From positions 1-64,000 of the forward strand of contig JAVEDI010000010.1 in assembly GCA_030841035.1 (NCBI GenBank): a DNA stretch of 64,000 nucleotides, read 5' to 3'. The position numbers were made by a program, and so were the translations under genes. A model generated the notes under the pieces. The model had not been told where the DNA came from and ran no database searches. It saw only the letters and a program-made list of their open reading frames with translations. How positions within the stretch are numbered: position 1 is the first letter of the stretch; each line of letters starts with the position of its first letter. The stretch comes from Actinomycetota bacterium. Its GTDB lineage: Bacteria; Actinomycetota; Actinomycetes; JACCUZ01. Positions 7,456 to 15,412 of the stretch are shown one piece after another.

Positions 7456-8932
7456 CCGCCTCCAGCCAGCGCAGCAGCAGGCGGGCTCCGTAGCCGGTGC
7501 CCCCCTTGGTGACCTCGTGCTCGTCGCGCTCGGCGCGCGCCGGCCCGGCGATGTCGAGATGCACCCAGCGCCGCGCCCCGACGAACTCGCGCAGGAACAG
7601 CGCCGCCGTGATCGACCCGCCGGAGATGCTCGGGTCGCGCGAGATGTTGGACAGGTCGGCCACCTCGGAGACCAGCGCCTCGCGGTAGTCCTCGACCAGG
7701 GGCATCCGCCACACCCGCTCCCCGCTGGCCTGCCCGGCCGCCTCGAACGCGCCGGCGAGCTCCTCGTCGGCGGTGTAGAGGGCCGCGTGCCGACGACCGA
7801 GGCCCATCGAGGCCGCACCGGTCAGCGTGGCCAGGTCGACGAGCACGTCCGGCTCCAGCCGGGCGTCGGCGTAGGCGAGCGCGTCGGCAAGCACCAGCCG
7901 GCCCTCGGCGTCGGTGTTGAAGACCTCCACGGTCCGCCCGCCGTAGTGCCGGAGCACGTCACCCGGGCGCATCGCCGACGCGCCCGGCATGTTCTCCGCC
8001 GCGGCCACCAGCGCCGTGACCGGCACCCGCACCCCCGCGTCGCGCAGGGCGCTCATGACCGCCATCACGGCGCCGCCGGCGGCCATGTCGGTCTTCATCG
8101 GGACCATCGCCTCGCGCGGCTTGAGCGACAGGCCGCCGGAGTCGAAGGTGATGCCCTTGCCGACCAGCACGATGTGCGGCGCACGACGCGACGTACGGGT
8201 CGGGCGGTAGCGCAGCTCGATCAGCCGGGGCGGCCGGTGCGAGCCCGACCCGACACCGACGAGACCGCCGAAACCCTCCTGGGCCAACGCCTTCTCGTCA
8301 CGGACGGCGACCTCCAGACCGCTGCTGCGGGCCAGCTCCGTGGCGCGCTGAGCCAGCCACGCCGGCCACTTCTCGTTCGACGGCGTGTTGGCCAGGTCGC
8401 GCGCCAGGTGGACCGCGCGCGCCGTCACCGTGGCACGGTGCAGTGCGTCACGCTCGGGCGCAGCCCCGTGGCGGTGCAGGTCGACGGTGCCCAGACTGGC
8501 GGGCTTGTCCTGCGAGGCCCGGCTGAAGCGGTAGGTCGCCAGCAGGAACCCCTCGACGTGGGCGCGCAGCCCGTCGGGATCGAGACCGGCGGCGGTGTCG
8601 GTGGCCAGCCGGCGACCGCGTCGTGCCGCGCGGGCCAGGGCGGCGCCGGCGCGGCGTACGGCGAGCGGTCCCCCGTCGCCGAGACCGACGAGCAGCAGCC
8701 GCTCGACGGGACCGTCCGTGGACAGGGGCAGGTCGACGATCTCGGCGGCCTCGCCCGACGCGGACGCCCGGGCGAGCGCGCGGTCGAGGGAGACCCCGAG
8801 CCGGTCCGCGAGCGCGGCGGCTGTCGGCGCGGTCACCGGCCCCTGTTCGCCCGGGCGGACACCCACGGCGAGGACGTCGGCGTCGGCGTCGACCAGCGGG
8901 TCGGCGACCAGACGCACCTCGGTCAGGCCCAT
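7439..8932 (-). CDS. pepA: Leucyl aminopeptidase (M17)
   Basis: 497 residues from ATG 8932 (MGLTEVRLVADP), preceded by GAGAGGA; an upstream ATG at 8980 would add 16 residues without a good site. Family motifs are intact: VGKGITFDSGGLSLKP with the metal-binding Lys and Asp, MKTDMAAGGAVM, and the signature NTDAEGRLVLADAL; a late SGGSITAALFLREF segment is also standard. This is a cytoplasmic two-metal exopeptidase that removes N-terminal residues from peptides, and it fits with the peptide uptake genes further along the window. It converges on the O-methyltransferase. Confidence 0.95.
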   Translation of the reverse strand: MGLTEVRLVADPLVDADADVLAVGVRPGEQGPVTAPTAAALADRLGVSLDRALARASASGEAAEIVDLPLSTDGPVERLLLVGLGDGGPLAVRRAGAALARAARRGRRLATDTAAGLDPDGLRAHVEGFLLATYRFSRASQDKPASLGTVDLHRHGAAPERDALHRATVTARAVHLARDLANTPSNEKWPAWLAQRATELARSSGLEVAVRDEKALAQEGFGGLVGVGSGSHRPPRLIELRYRPTRTSRRAPHIVLVGKGITFDSGGLSLKPREAMVPMKTDMAAGGAVMAVMSALRDAGVRVPVTALVAAAENMPGASAMRPGDVLRHYGGRTVEVFNTDAEGRLVLADALAYADARLEPDVLVDLATLTGAASMGLGRRHAALYTADEELAGAFEAAGQASGERVWRMPLVEDYREALVSEVADLSNISRDPSISGGSITAALFLREFVGARRWVHLDIAGPARAERDEHEVTKGGTGYGARLLLRWLEAVSRLA

Positions 8933-9046
8933 CGGGGTTTCCTCTCCGGTCTCCAGCTGCGCTCCGGGCCACCCGGACACGGCGGCGGCCCCGGTCTGCA
9001 GCGGTGGCTGCGGTCCGGGGCCGGTCGCGTAAGTGGTGCCCGCGGC

Positions 9047-9214
9047 CTAGCCGGCAGCGGTCTTGAGTGCATCTCCGAGCGCGTTGGCCTCGTCGGCCGA
9101 CAGCTCGACGACGAGGCGCCCGCCACCCTCGAGCGGGACCCGCATCACGATGCCGCGCCCCTCCTTGGTGACTTCGAGCGGACCGTCGCCCGTCCGCGGC
9201 TTCATGGCCGCCAT
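9047..9214 (-). CDS. DUF3117 small conserved actinobacterial protein
   Basis: 55 residues, starting at ATG 9214 (MAAMKPRTGDGPLEV) behind GGAAGGAGC. The protein ends LSADEANALGDALKTAAG and matches DUF3117, a short near-invariant family in actinobacteria (Rv1211 in M. tuberculosis, in the same neighbourhood). It looks like a compact beta-rich fold followed by one helix. No function is known. It lies 114 bases upstream of pepA on the same strand. Confidence 0.9.
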   Translation of the reverse strand: MAAMKPRTGDGPLEVTKEGRGIVMRVPLEGGGRLVVELSADEANALGDALKTAAG

Positions 9215-9301
9215 GCTCGCTCCTTCCGATCGGACGCGGCGTCGAACCGCGGGCATGACCCTGCGGAGGCATCGACACGGCGCGCGTGTTGAGGGCAGTA
9301 T

Positions 9302-9329
9302 CCCGCGAAACGTCCGCCCCGCGAAACGT
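9302..9329. repeat. Tandem 12-bp direct repeats upstream of the PaaX-like gene
   Basis: CCCGCGAAACGT occurs at 9302-9313 and again at 9318-9329, a 16-bp period, in the 146-base divergent gap between the DUF3117 gene and the paaX-like gene. The spacing (about one and a half helical turns) and location suggest a regulator site. Confidence 0.45.
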
Positions 9330-9360
9330 GCGGCGCCCCGGCCGATGGAGACTGCCTGTC

Positions 9361-10182
9361 GTGAACGCCCGGTCCGCGCTGTTCGACCTCTACGGCGACC
9401 ACCTTCGCGCCCGGGGCGGTGAGGCGCCGGTGGCCTCCCTGGTCCGGCTGCTCGCCCCGCTCGGGGTGGCGGCCCCGGCGGTGCGTACCGCGGTCTCCCG
9501 CATGGTGCGCCAGGGCTGGCTGGAGCCGGTGCGTCTCGCCGAGGGGCCGGGCTACGCGCTCACCACCCGGGCGGTACGCCGCCTGGACGACGCCGCAGCG
9601 CGCATCTACCGCACCCAGCTCGGCGAGTGGGACGGCGACTGGCAGCTGCTGGTCACCCGCCTGCCCGGTGAGCGCGGCCGGCGTGACCGGCTGCGCGCCG
9701 GGCTGACCTTCCTGGGCTTCGCCCCGCTCGACGACGCGACCTGGATCGGCCCCCGCTGGTCGGAGGAGGTCGACCTGCTGCTGGAGACCGAGTCGGTCCA
9801 CGCGGAGCGCTTCGTGGCGCGCCACGACGGCGACTCGCTCGGCCTGGTGCGCCGCGCCTGGGACATCGAAGGCCTCTCCCGCGCCTACCTGCGTTGGCTC
9901 ACCGACGCCGAGGCGCTGGTGGCGGGCGCCGAGGACGGTGCCGACGTCGACGAGCAGGCCTTCGCGGCCCGCTCGCGCCTCGTGCACGAGTGGCGCAAGT
10001 TCCTCTTCCTCGACCCCGGCCTGCCGCGCCAGCTGCTGCCCGAGGGCTGGGCCGGCGACCGCGCCGCCGACTTCTTCGACACGCAGAGCGGCCGGCTGCT
10101 GCCGGCGGCCGTCCGCTACGTCGACCACTGCCTGTCCGGCGACGGCGGTGTCCCCGCGACCGATGGAGTGCCCGCCCCGTGA
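9361..10182 (+). CDS. PaaX-family transcriptional regulator
   Basis: 273 residues from GTG 9361; upstream frame contains the direct repeats and is unlikely to be translated. It begins VNARSALFDLYGDHLRARGG, the PaaX N-terminal start, with the winged helix following (VRTAVSRMVRQGWLEPVRL) and the PaaX middle and C-terminal parts including LFLDPGLPRQLLPEGWAGDRA near the end. PaaX represses phenylacetate degradation genes and senses phenylacetyl-CoA. The stop overlaps the next gene as GTGA, so regulator and enoyl-CoA hydratase are coupled, which is unusual for a dedicated repressor and suggests an operon under its own control. Confidence 0.88.
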   Translation: MNARSALFDLYGDHLRARGGEAPVASLVRLLAPLGVAAPAVRTAVSRMVRQGWLEPVRLAEGPGYALTTRAVRRLDDAAARIYRTQLGEWDGDWQLLVTRLPGERGRRDRLRAGLTFLGFAPLDDATWIGPRWSEEVDLLLETESVHAERFVARHDGDSLGLVRRAWDIEGLSRAYLRWLTDAEALVAGAEDGADVDEQAFAARSRLVHEWRKFLFLDPGLPRQLLPEGWAGDRAADFFDTQSGRLLPAAVRYVDHCLSGDGGVPATDGVPAP

Positions 10183-10985
10183 CGACTACGCCCACCGGCT
10201 CCGACACCGTGCGCTACGAGCTGCGCGACGGCGTCGCGACGGTGACCCTGAACCGCCCCGACGCCATGAACGCGCTGGACGACGAGCTCAAGACGGCGTT
10301 GCGCGATACCCTCGCCGCCGCAGCGCAGGACCCGGACGTGCGGGCGGTCCTGCTGACGGGCAGCGGGCGGGCCTTCTGTGCCGGCCAGGACCTCGCGGAG
10401 CACGCGCAGAACCTGCAGGGCCACCTCCAGGACGTGTGGCGGACCGTTCCGGAGCACTACAGCCCGATCGTGACCTTGCTCGCGACCATGCCCAAGCCGG
10501 TCGTCGCCGCCGTGAACGGCATCGCCGCAGGCGCGGGGGCGGCCTTCGCGTTAGCGTGCGACTTCCGCATCGTGGCCGACACCGCCGGTTTCACCATGGC
10601 GTTCGCCGCCGTGGGGCTGGCCGCCGACAGCGGCGCCTCGTGGACGCTGCCCCGCCTCGTCGGCGTCGCGAAGGCCAAGGAGCTCCTGATGCGGCCCTCG
10701 ACCGTCCCGGCCGACGAGGCCCTGCGGCTGGGACTGGCCACCGAGGTGGTGGCGGCGGACGCCGTCGCCGAGACGGCACGGGCACTCGCCGTACGACTCG
10801 CCGCGGGACCCACCGTCGCGTACGGCGCGATCCGCCGCTCGATCGCGTTCTCCTCGGGCCACGGCCTGGAGGAGTCGCTGGACCTCGAGAGCCAGATGAT
10901 GCACCTGACCGGCTCGACCGAGGACCACCGCAATGCCGTGGCGGCCTTCCTGGCCAAGCGGCGACCGACGTTCACCGGTCGCTGA
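10179..10985 (+). CDS. Enoyl-CoA hydratase/isomerase (PaaG-like)
   Basis: 268 residues, GTG start overlapping the PaaX stop. Crotonase motifs are present: AFCAGQDLAEHAQNLQGH for the first oxyanion-hole strand and KPVVAAVNGIAAGAGAAFAL for the second, with MAFAAVGLAADSGASWTLPR carrying the Asp found at the catalytic position of PaaG-type isomerases. Such enzymes isomerise or hydrate ring-opened phenylacetyl-CoA products or fatty enoyl-CoA. Together with the PaaX-like regulator an aromatic-acid catabolic role is likely, but no other paa genes are in the window. Confidence 0.88.
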   Translation: MTTTPTGSDTVRYELRDGVATVTLNRPDAMNALDDELKTALRDTLAAAAQDPDVRAVLLTGSGRAFCAGQDLAEHAQNLQGHLQDVWRTVPEHYSPIVTLLATMPKPVVAAVNGIAAGAGAAFALACDFRIVADTAGFTMAFAAVGLAADSGASWTLPRLVGVAKAKELLMRPSTVPADEALRLGLATEVVAADAVAETARALAVRLAAGPTVAYGAIRRSIAFSSGHGLEESLDLESQMMHLTGSTEDHRNAVAAFLAKRRPTFTGR

Positions 10986-11001
10986 CCGGTCCCGGCCGGG
11001 C

Positions 11002-11586
11002 TCAGGCGCCGCGACCGCGGAAGTCGCAGCCGGCGAGGTGGTCGTCGACCATGCCGGTGGCCTGCATGAGTGCGTAGGCCGTGGTGGGCCCGAGGAAGCG
11101 GAATCCCCGTTTCTTCAATGCTTTGGCCATCACGGTCGACTCGTCGCTGAAGGCGGGTACGTCGCCGACCGTGCGAGGAGCCGGACGACGGGGCGACGGC
11201 GCGAAGGACCAGAGCAGCTGGTCGAGCGGCTCCCCGAGCGCCATCACCGCGCGGGCGTTCGCGATGGTCGCCAGGACCTTCGCACGGTTGCGCACGATGG
11301 CCGCGTCGGCGAGCAGCCGCGCGACGTCGCCGTCGTCGTACTGCGCGACCACCGCCGGGTCGAAGCCGGCGAAGGCCGCGCGGAACGCCGGGCGCTTGCG
11401 CAGGATCGTGATCCACGACAGGCCCGACTGGAACGCCTCGAGGGTCAGCCGCTCGAACAGCGCGACGTCGCCGTGCAGCGGCCGTCCCCACTCCTCGTCG
11501 TGGTAGGCGACGTAGTCGGGCGTCGAGAGGCCCCACGGGCAGCGCGCCAGGCCGTCCGCCCCGGTCACCGTGCCGGCAGGTGTCAC
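11002..11586 (-). CDS. tag: DNA-3-methyladenine glycosylase I
   Basis: 194 residues from GTG 11586, overlapping the upstream SRPBCC stop as GTGA; a second GTG six codons later is possible. It reads RCPWGLSTPDYVAYHDEEWG, then LFERLTLEAFQSGLSWITIL, and ends with LGPTTAYALMQATGMVDDH and a final GCDF, the signature of Tag. The Cys and His residues at both ends form its zinc site. The enzyme excises 3-methyladenine from alkylated DNA. The cluster tag / DivIVA-like / folP2 mirrors M. tuberculosis Rv1207-Rv1210. Confidence 0.94.
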   Translation of the reverse strand: MTPAGTVTGADGLARCPWGLSTPDYVAYHDEEWGRPLHGDVALFERLTLEAFQSGLSWITILRKRPAFRAAFAGFDPAVVAQYDDGDVARLLADAAIVRNRAKVLATIANARAVMALGEPLDQLLWSFAPSPRRPAPRTVGDVPAFSDESTVMAKALKKRGFRFLGPTTAYALMQATGMVDDHLAGCDFRGRGA

Positions 11587-12014
11587 CGCTGGCGCTCGAC
11601 GTACCGCCCGAGGCGCCGCAGCGAGAACGCCAACGCCGCCCGGACCGCCACGCGCGCGAGCGGCCAGCCGACCCGGCCCAGGACCCCGAACGGCAGCTCG
11701 ACCCACTCCGACCAGACGACGCGGCTGCGCCCCGGCCCGAGCTCGCGTACCTCGAACGCCCCGCTGCCGCGGACGACCGTGCCGGTGTGGCGCACCACGG
11801 CACGGTGCGGCGGCTCCCACACCACGATCGTCATGGTGTCGAGGAAGCCCAGAGGGCCGAGGCCGGTGAAGGCCTCGATCGAGCTGCCCACGCCGTGCCC
11901 GCCGCGGGCCCGGGTCGCGAGCATCCAACGGTGGTGGGCGTCCCAGTCGACCAGCGCGTCCCACACCTGCTGGGCGGGTGCATCGACATCGTGGGTGACG
12001 ACCAGCTCCGCCAC
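11583..12014 (-). CDS. SRPBCC-superfamily (polyketide cyclase-like) protein
   Basis: 143 residues from GTG 12014. The start VAELVVTHDVDAPAQQVWDALVDW, the middle HHRWMLATRARGGHGVGS and late VVWSEWVELPFGV follow the START/Bet v1-like helix-grip pattern of SRPBCC proteins. These bind small hydrophobic ligands; this one has no recognised substrate. It starts 4 bases after the DivIVA-like stop and overlaps tag, so the three genes form a tight minus-strand operon. Confidence 0.8.
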   Translation of the reverse strand: MAELVVTHDVDAPAQQVWDALVDWDAHHRWMLATRARGGHGVGSSIEAFTGLGPLGFLDTMTIVVWEPPHRAVVRHTGTVVRGSGAFEVRELGPGRSRVVWSEWVELPFGVLGRVGWPLARVAVRAALAFSLRRLGRYVERQR

Positions 12015-12018
12015 CGGC

Positions 12019-12345
12019 TCAGGCCTCGCCGCGGGCGCTGTCGCGCGCGCCGGCCTGGTCGTCGACCTGCTCACGGCCCTCGAGCCGGGCGATGCGCTCG
12101 TCACGGTCGCCGATCTCTGCAGCCAACCGGTCGATGGTCTCGTCCACCTCGTCCATGCGGTATCCGCGGAAGGCCAGGGAGAATCGCAGCCGGGCGACGT
12201 CGGCCCGGGACACCTCGCCGTCGGGCAGCAGCTCGGCCGGGGCCCGGTCAGGCGGGGCGTCGGCCAGCGAGCCGCCCTTGCCGGCCGCGACGACGGCGAT
12301 GGCCCCGAGCACGCCGAGGAGCACGAGCACGAGGAGAAGGGACAC
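12019..12345 (-). CDS. DivIVA-domain small membrane protein
   Basis: 108 residues from GTG 12345. A transmembrane helix (VSLLLVLVLLGVLGAIAVVAAG) is followed by a linker and then RLRFSLAFRGYRMDEVDETIDRL, which is the DivIVA-domain phrase (F...RGY..DEVD), and a coiled coil. Short membrane forms like this occur beside tag and folP2 in many actinobacteria (Rv1209-like). DivIVA proteins mark curved or polar membrane; the role of this short type is unknown. Confidence 0.82.
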   Translation of the reverse strand: MSLLLVLVLLGVLGAIAVVAAGKGGSLADAPPDRAPAELLPDGEVSRADVARLRFSLAFRGYRMDEVDETIDRLAAEIGDRDERIARLEGREQVDDQAGARDSARGEA

Positions 12346-12396
12346 GAGAGGATCGTGCCACGACCCTCCGGCCCGCACCGAAGAGGAGCACCGCAC

Positions 12397-13293
12397 GTGG
12401 ACTCACCGAGCGCTGCGAGCACACCGCCCGCCGCCCTGCGCCTGGGCCGGCGGGAGTTCGGGCCCGACGAGACCGTCGTGATGGCGATCGTCAACCGCAC
12501 GCCTGACTCGTTCTTCGACCAGGGCGCCTACCTCGACGACGCAGCCGCGATGCGCGCCGTCGACGACGCGGTCGGGCAGGGCGCGGCGATCGTGGACGTG
12601 GGCGGCGTCAAGGCCGGTCCGGGTGAGCACGTGGACGAGGAGCAGGAGATCGCGCGTACGGCGGCCTTCGTCGCCGCCGTGCGACACCGGCACCCCGGGC
12701 TGGTCATCAGCGTGGACACGTGGCGCGCGTCAGTCGGGCGCGCGGTGTGCCAGGCGGGCGCCGATCTGCTCAACGACGCCTGGCAGGGGCACGACCCCGG
12801 GCTCGCGGTGGTGGCCGCGGAGTTCGGCGCGGGCCTGGTGTGCAGCCATGCGGGCGGCCTGCCGCCGCGCACCGACCCGCACCGGGCGGCGTACGACGAC
12901 GTGGTGGCCGACGTGGTCAGGACGGTGACCGGCCTGGCCGAACGCGCGCTGGCGCTCGGTGTACGGCGCGACGGCCTGCTCGTCGACGCGGCGCACGACT
13001 TCGGCAAGAACACCTACCACTCGCTGGAGGTGACCCGCCGCCTCGACGAGCTCGTGGCGACGGGCTGGCCGGTGTTGGTGGCCGTGTCGAACAAGAAGTT
13101 CCTCGGCGAGGTGCTCGACGCCGACAAGGACAACCGGCTGGAGGCGACACTCGCGACGACGGCGCTGTGCGCATGGCACGGCGGGCGGGTCTTCCGCGCC
13201 CACCAGGTCGCCGCGACCCGGCGCGTGCTGCACACCGTCGCGGCGATCCGCGGCACCCGGCCGCCGGCGGTGTCCCGCCGCGCCCTCGCCTAG
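12397..13293 (+). CDS. folP2: Dihydropteroate synthase paralogue, FolP2 type
   Basis: 298 residues from GTG 12397 behind AAGAGGAG. The TIM-barrel start VVMAIVNRTPDSFFDQGAYL has Arg where true synthases have Val (NVTPDSF), and the second loop reads VDVGGVKAGPGEHV instead of the usual GGESTRPG, so the Ser-Thr-Arg of loop 2 is missing. These changes mark the FolP2 group, whose M. tuberculosis member (Rv1207) is reported to lack dihydropteroate synthase activity. A Lys in the later VAVSNKKFLG is retained. gpgS, which lies next to folP2 in mycobacteria, is absent. It overlaps the convergent LOG gene by 4 bases. Confidence 0.88.
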   Translation: MDSPSAASTPPAALRLGRREFGPDETVVMAIVNRTPDSFFDQGAYLDDAAAMRAVDDAVGQGAAIVDVGGVKAGPGEHVDEEQEIARTAAFVAAVRHRHPGLVISVDTWRASVGRAVCQAGADLLNDAWQGHDPGLAVVAAEFGAGLVCSHAGGLPPRTDPHRAAYDDVVADVVRTVTGLAERALALGVRRDGLLVDAAHDFGKNTYHSLEVTRRLDELVATGWPVLVAVSNKKFLGEVLDADKDNRLEATLATTALCAWHGGRVFRAHQVAATRRVLHTVAAIRGTRPPAVSRRALA

Positions 13294-13895
13294 GTCTCGG
13301 ACTCCATCAGGTCCTCGGCCACCGGCACGAAGCGACGCGCCGGCACAGGTGCGTCGAGGGCCGCCTCGACGAGGTCCAACGCCTGCGAGGCGTCGTCCGC
13401 CCACTGCACCACGTCGCGGGCTTCGGGGCGCACGAAGCCGGCACCGACCAGCGCCTGCACCTGGTCGCGCAGCGGCCCGAAGACCGCACCGGGGTCGACG
13501 ACGACGATCGGCTTGACGTGCACGCCGAGCGTGCGCCCCACCCAGATCTCCAGCAGCTCCTCGAGGGTTCCCAGCCCACCGGGGAGACAGACGAACGCGT
13601 CCGCGCGCCGGTCCATCTCACCCTTGCGGCTGCGCATGTCCGACGTGATCACCAGCTCGTCCGACTCGTGATCGGCAACCTCCATGTCGACCAGGACCTC
13701 GGGGATCACCCCGACGGTGCGCGCGCCCCCGGCGCGCGCCGCGCGGGCCACGGCGCCCATGCAGGACACCCGGCCACCACCGCTGACGAGCGAGTGGCCG
13801 CGCCGGGCGATCTCGCTGCCCACCTGCTCGGCGACCTCGAGGTGGGCCGGGTCGATCCGCCAGCTCGACGAGCAGAACACGCAGATGGCCGCCAC
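13290..13895 (-). CDS. LOG-family protein (TIGR00730 Rossmann fold), copy 1
   Basis: 201 residues from GTG 13895, which directly abuts the TGA of the second LOG gene. It begins AAICVFCSSSWRIDP, contains LVSGGGRVSCMGAVA, and carries the LOG signature PGGLGTLEELLEIW with the upstream SDMRSRKGEMDRRADA. The family hydrolyses nucleoside 5'-monophosphates to base and ribose 5-phosphate, including cytokinin precursors (Rv1205 in M. tuberculosis). Being in tandem with a second, longer family member is notable. Confidence 0.9.
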   Translation of the reverse strand: MAAICVFCSSSWRIDPAHLEVAEQVGSEIARRGHSLVSGGGRVSCMGAVARAARAGGARTVGVIPEVLVDMEVADHESDELVITSDMRSRKGEMDRRADAFVCLPGGLGTLEELLEIWVGRTLGVHVKPIVVVDPGAVFGPLRDQVQALVGAGFVRPEARDVVQWADDASQALDLVEAALDAPVPARRFVPVAEDLMESET

Positions 13896-14741
13896 TCAGA
13901 CGTCCCGGCGGCCGTCTGCCGCGCTCCCGCTGCGCATCGCGCTGGCCCGGTCGGCGGCGGCCTGCTGGGCGGCCTCGCGCTCGACGCGAGAGCGGTCCGA
14001 CCCGCCGGGACCGTCCGAACCTATGATGATGCGCACCGCCTCCGCCGGGTCGTCGACGATGGTGAACAGGTCGAGGTCGCGCGACGCGATGTTGCCGTGC
14101 GCCAGGACCGTGCCGCGCAGCCAGTCGACGAGGCCCGACCAGTAGTCGCTGCCCAGCAGCACCACGGGGAACGACGTGACCTTGCGGGTCTGCACGAGCA
14201 CCAGGGCCTCGAACAGCTCGTCGAGCGTGCCGAAACCGCCGGGCAGCACCACGAAGCCCTGGGCGTACTTGACGAACATCGTCTTGCGCGCGAAGAAGTA
14301 GCGGAAGTCCACACCGATGTCGACCCAGTCGTTCATGCCCTGCTCGAAGGGCAGCTCGATGCCCAGGCCCACCGACACGCCGCCGGCCTCGCACGCTCCC
14401 CGGTTCGCGGCCTCCATCACGCCGGGACCGCCGCCGGTGATGACGGCGTAGCCGGCCTCGGCGAACAGCCGCCCGATCTCGACCGCGAGCGCGTACTCCG
14501 GTGCATCACGCGACGTGCGCGCCGAGCCGAAGACGCTGACCGCCCGGCCGAGCTCGGCCAGTGCGCCGAAGCCCTCGACGAACTCCGCCTGGATGCGCAG
14601 CACCCGCCACGTGTCCGTGTGCACCCAGTCGGTCGGGCCGCGGCTCTCGAGCAGCCGCTGATCGGTGGTGCTGGTCTCGACCTGGTGCCGGCGCAGGGTC
14701 ACCGGGCCCTTGTGGGTCTCGCGGGGTCGGTCGGCAGCCAT
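13896..14741 (-). CDS. LOG-family protein (TIGR00730 Rossmann fold), copy 2
   Basis: 281 residues from ATG 14741. An N-terminal extension of about 85 residues precedes the Rossmann core: AVSVFGSARTSRDAPEYALA, VITGGGPGVMEAANRGACEA, and the signature PGGFGTLDELFEALVL. The C-terminus is polar (RSRVEREAAQQAAADRASAM). The core retains the PGGxGTxxE motif and an Arg pair (FFARKTMFVKYA). It is first in a two-gene operon with copy 1. Probable role as a nucleotide phosphoribohydrolase; substrate unknown. Confidence 0.9.
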   Translation of the reverse strand: MAADRPRETHKGPVTLRRHQVETSTTDQRLLESRGPTDWVHTDTWRVLRIQAEFVEGFGALAELGRAVSVFGSARTSRDAPEYALAVEIGRLFAEAGYAVITGGGPGVMEAANRGACEAGGVSVGLGIELPFEQGMNDWVDIGVDFRYFFARKTMFVKYAQGFVVLPGGFGTLDELFEALVLVQTRKVTSFPVVLLGSDYWSGLVDWLRGTVLAHGNIASRDLDLFTIVDDPAEAVRIIIGSDGPGGSDRSRVEREAAQQAAADRASAMRSGSAADGRRDV

Positions 14742-14840
14742 TCTCGGAGGCTATCCCGGGCCGGTCGGCACCCGGTGAAGGGTCGTACGCGGTCGGGCGG
14801 TCGCCATGCTGGTCGGCACCGGGCCGTTGTGCTAGCGTCT

Positions 14841-14858
14841 TTGTTGAGAGTTCAACAA
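14841..14858. promoter_or_regulatory. Operator-like perfect palindrome before the VOC gene
   Basis: TTGTTGA-gagt-TCAACAA is a perfect 7-bp inverted repeat with a 4-base centre, much AT-richer than its surroundings. It lies directly before the TAAGGAG ribosome-binding site (14859-14865) of the VOC gene, with a TAGCGT-like -10 just upstream, a placement where a bound repressor would block transcription. MarR- and TetR-type regulators use sites of this form. Confidence 0.65.
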
Positions 14859-14871
14859 TAAGGAGTCTGCG

Positions 14872-15390
14872 ATGGGTGTGCACCGCCTCAACCATGCCGT
14901 CCTCTACGTGCGTGACGTCCAGCGAAGCGTCGAGTTCTACGGGGCCACCCTCGGCTTCCGCCACATCGAGGGCATGGAGGCCCTGCGGGGGGCGGCGTTC
15001 CTGCGGGCTCCGGGTTCCAGCAACGACCACGACCTGGGCCTGTTCGAGGTGGGTGCCGGTGCCCAGGACTCGCCGGCGGGCCAGGGCGCCGTCGGCCTCT
15101 ACCACCTGGCCTGGGAGGTCGACACGCTCGACGAGCTCGAGCGCATCTCCGCCGTGCTGGCCGAGCGGGGCGCGTTGGTCGGCGCCACCGACCACGCCAC
15201 GACCAAGGCGCTCTACGCCAAGGACCCCGACGGGCTGGAGTTCGAGGTGTCCTGGCTGGTGCCGGCCGACCTGCTGACACCCGAGATCATCGCCGGCCGC
15301 TCGCGCCTGGCACCGCTGGACCTGGCCCGCGACAAGGAGCGGTTCGGCGCCCAGACCCGCGGTGGCGTCGGCATCTCCGTCCCCGCCTGA
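14872..15390 (+). CDS. VOC-family dioxygenase-like protein (catechol 2,3-dioxygenase type)
   Basis: 172 residues from ATG 14872 with a TAAGGAG site. One visible glyoxalase/VOC unit: VHRLNHAVLYVRDVQRSVEF contributes the first metal His, VGLYHLAWEVDTLDELE the second His, and PDGLEFEVSW the Glu, so the 2-His-1-carboxylate set for Fe(II) is complete. Length is short for a classical extradiol dioxygenase. A tight palindrome at the promoter suggests substrate induction. It is convergent with dapE and not in an operon. Confidence 0.8.
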   Translation: MGVHRLNHAVLYVRDVQRSVEFYGATLGFRHIEGMEALRGAAFLRAPGSSNDHDLGLFEVGAGAQDSPAGQGAVGLYHLAWEVDTLDELERISAVLAERGALVGATDHATTKALYAKDPDGLEFEVSWLVPADLLTPEIIAGRSRLAPLDLARDKERFGAQTRGGVGISVPA

Positions 15391-15392
15391 CC

Positions 15393-15410
15393 GCGGCGAG
15401 CCCGCGCCGC
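15393..15410. terminator. Hairpin between VOC gene and dapE
   Basis: GCGGCG (15393-15398) and CGCCGC (15405-15410) pair around a 6-base loop in the 22-base gap between two convergent stops. It could stop transcription from both sides; no T-run. Confidence 0.4.
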
Positions 15411-15412
15411 CC

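Noticed and set aside
12397-13293. Calling this gene the functional folP of folate synthesis
   Set aside because: Loop 1 and loop 2 residues needed for catalysis differ and match the FolP2 group; no other folate genes are adjacent.
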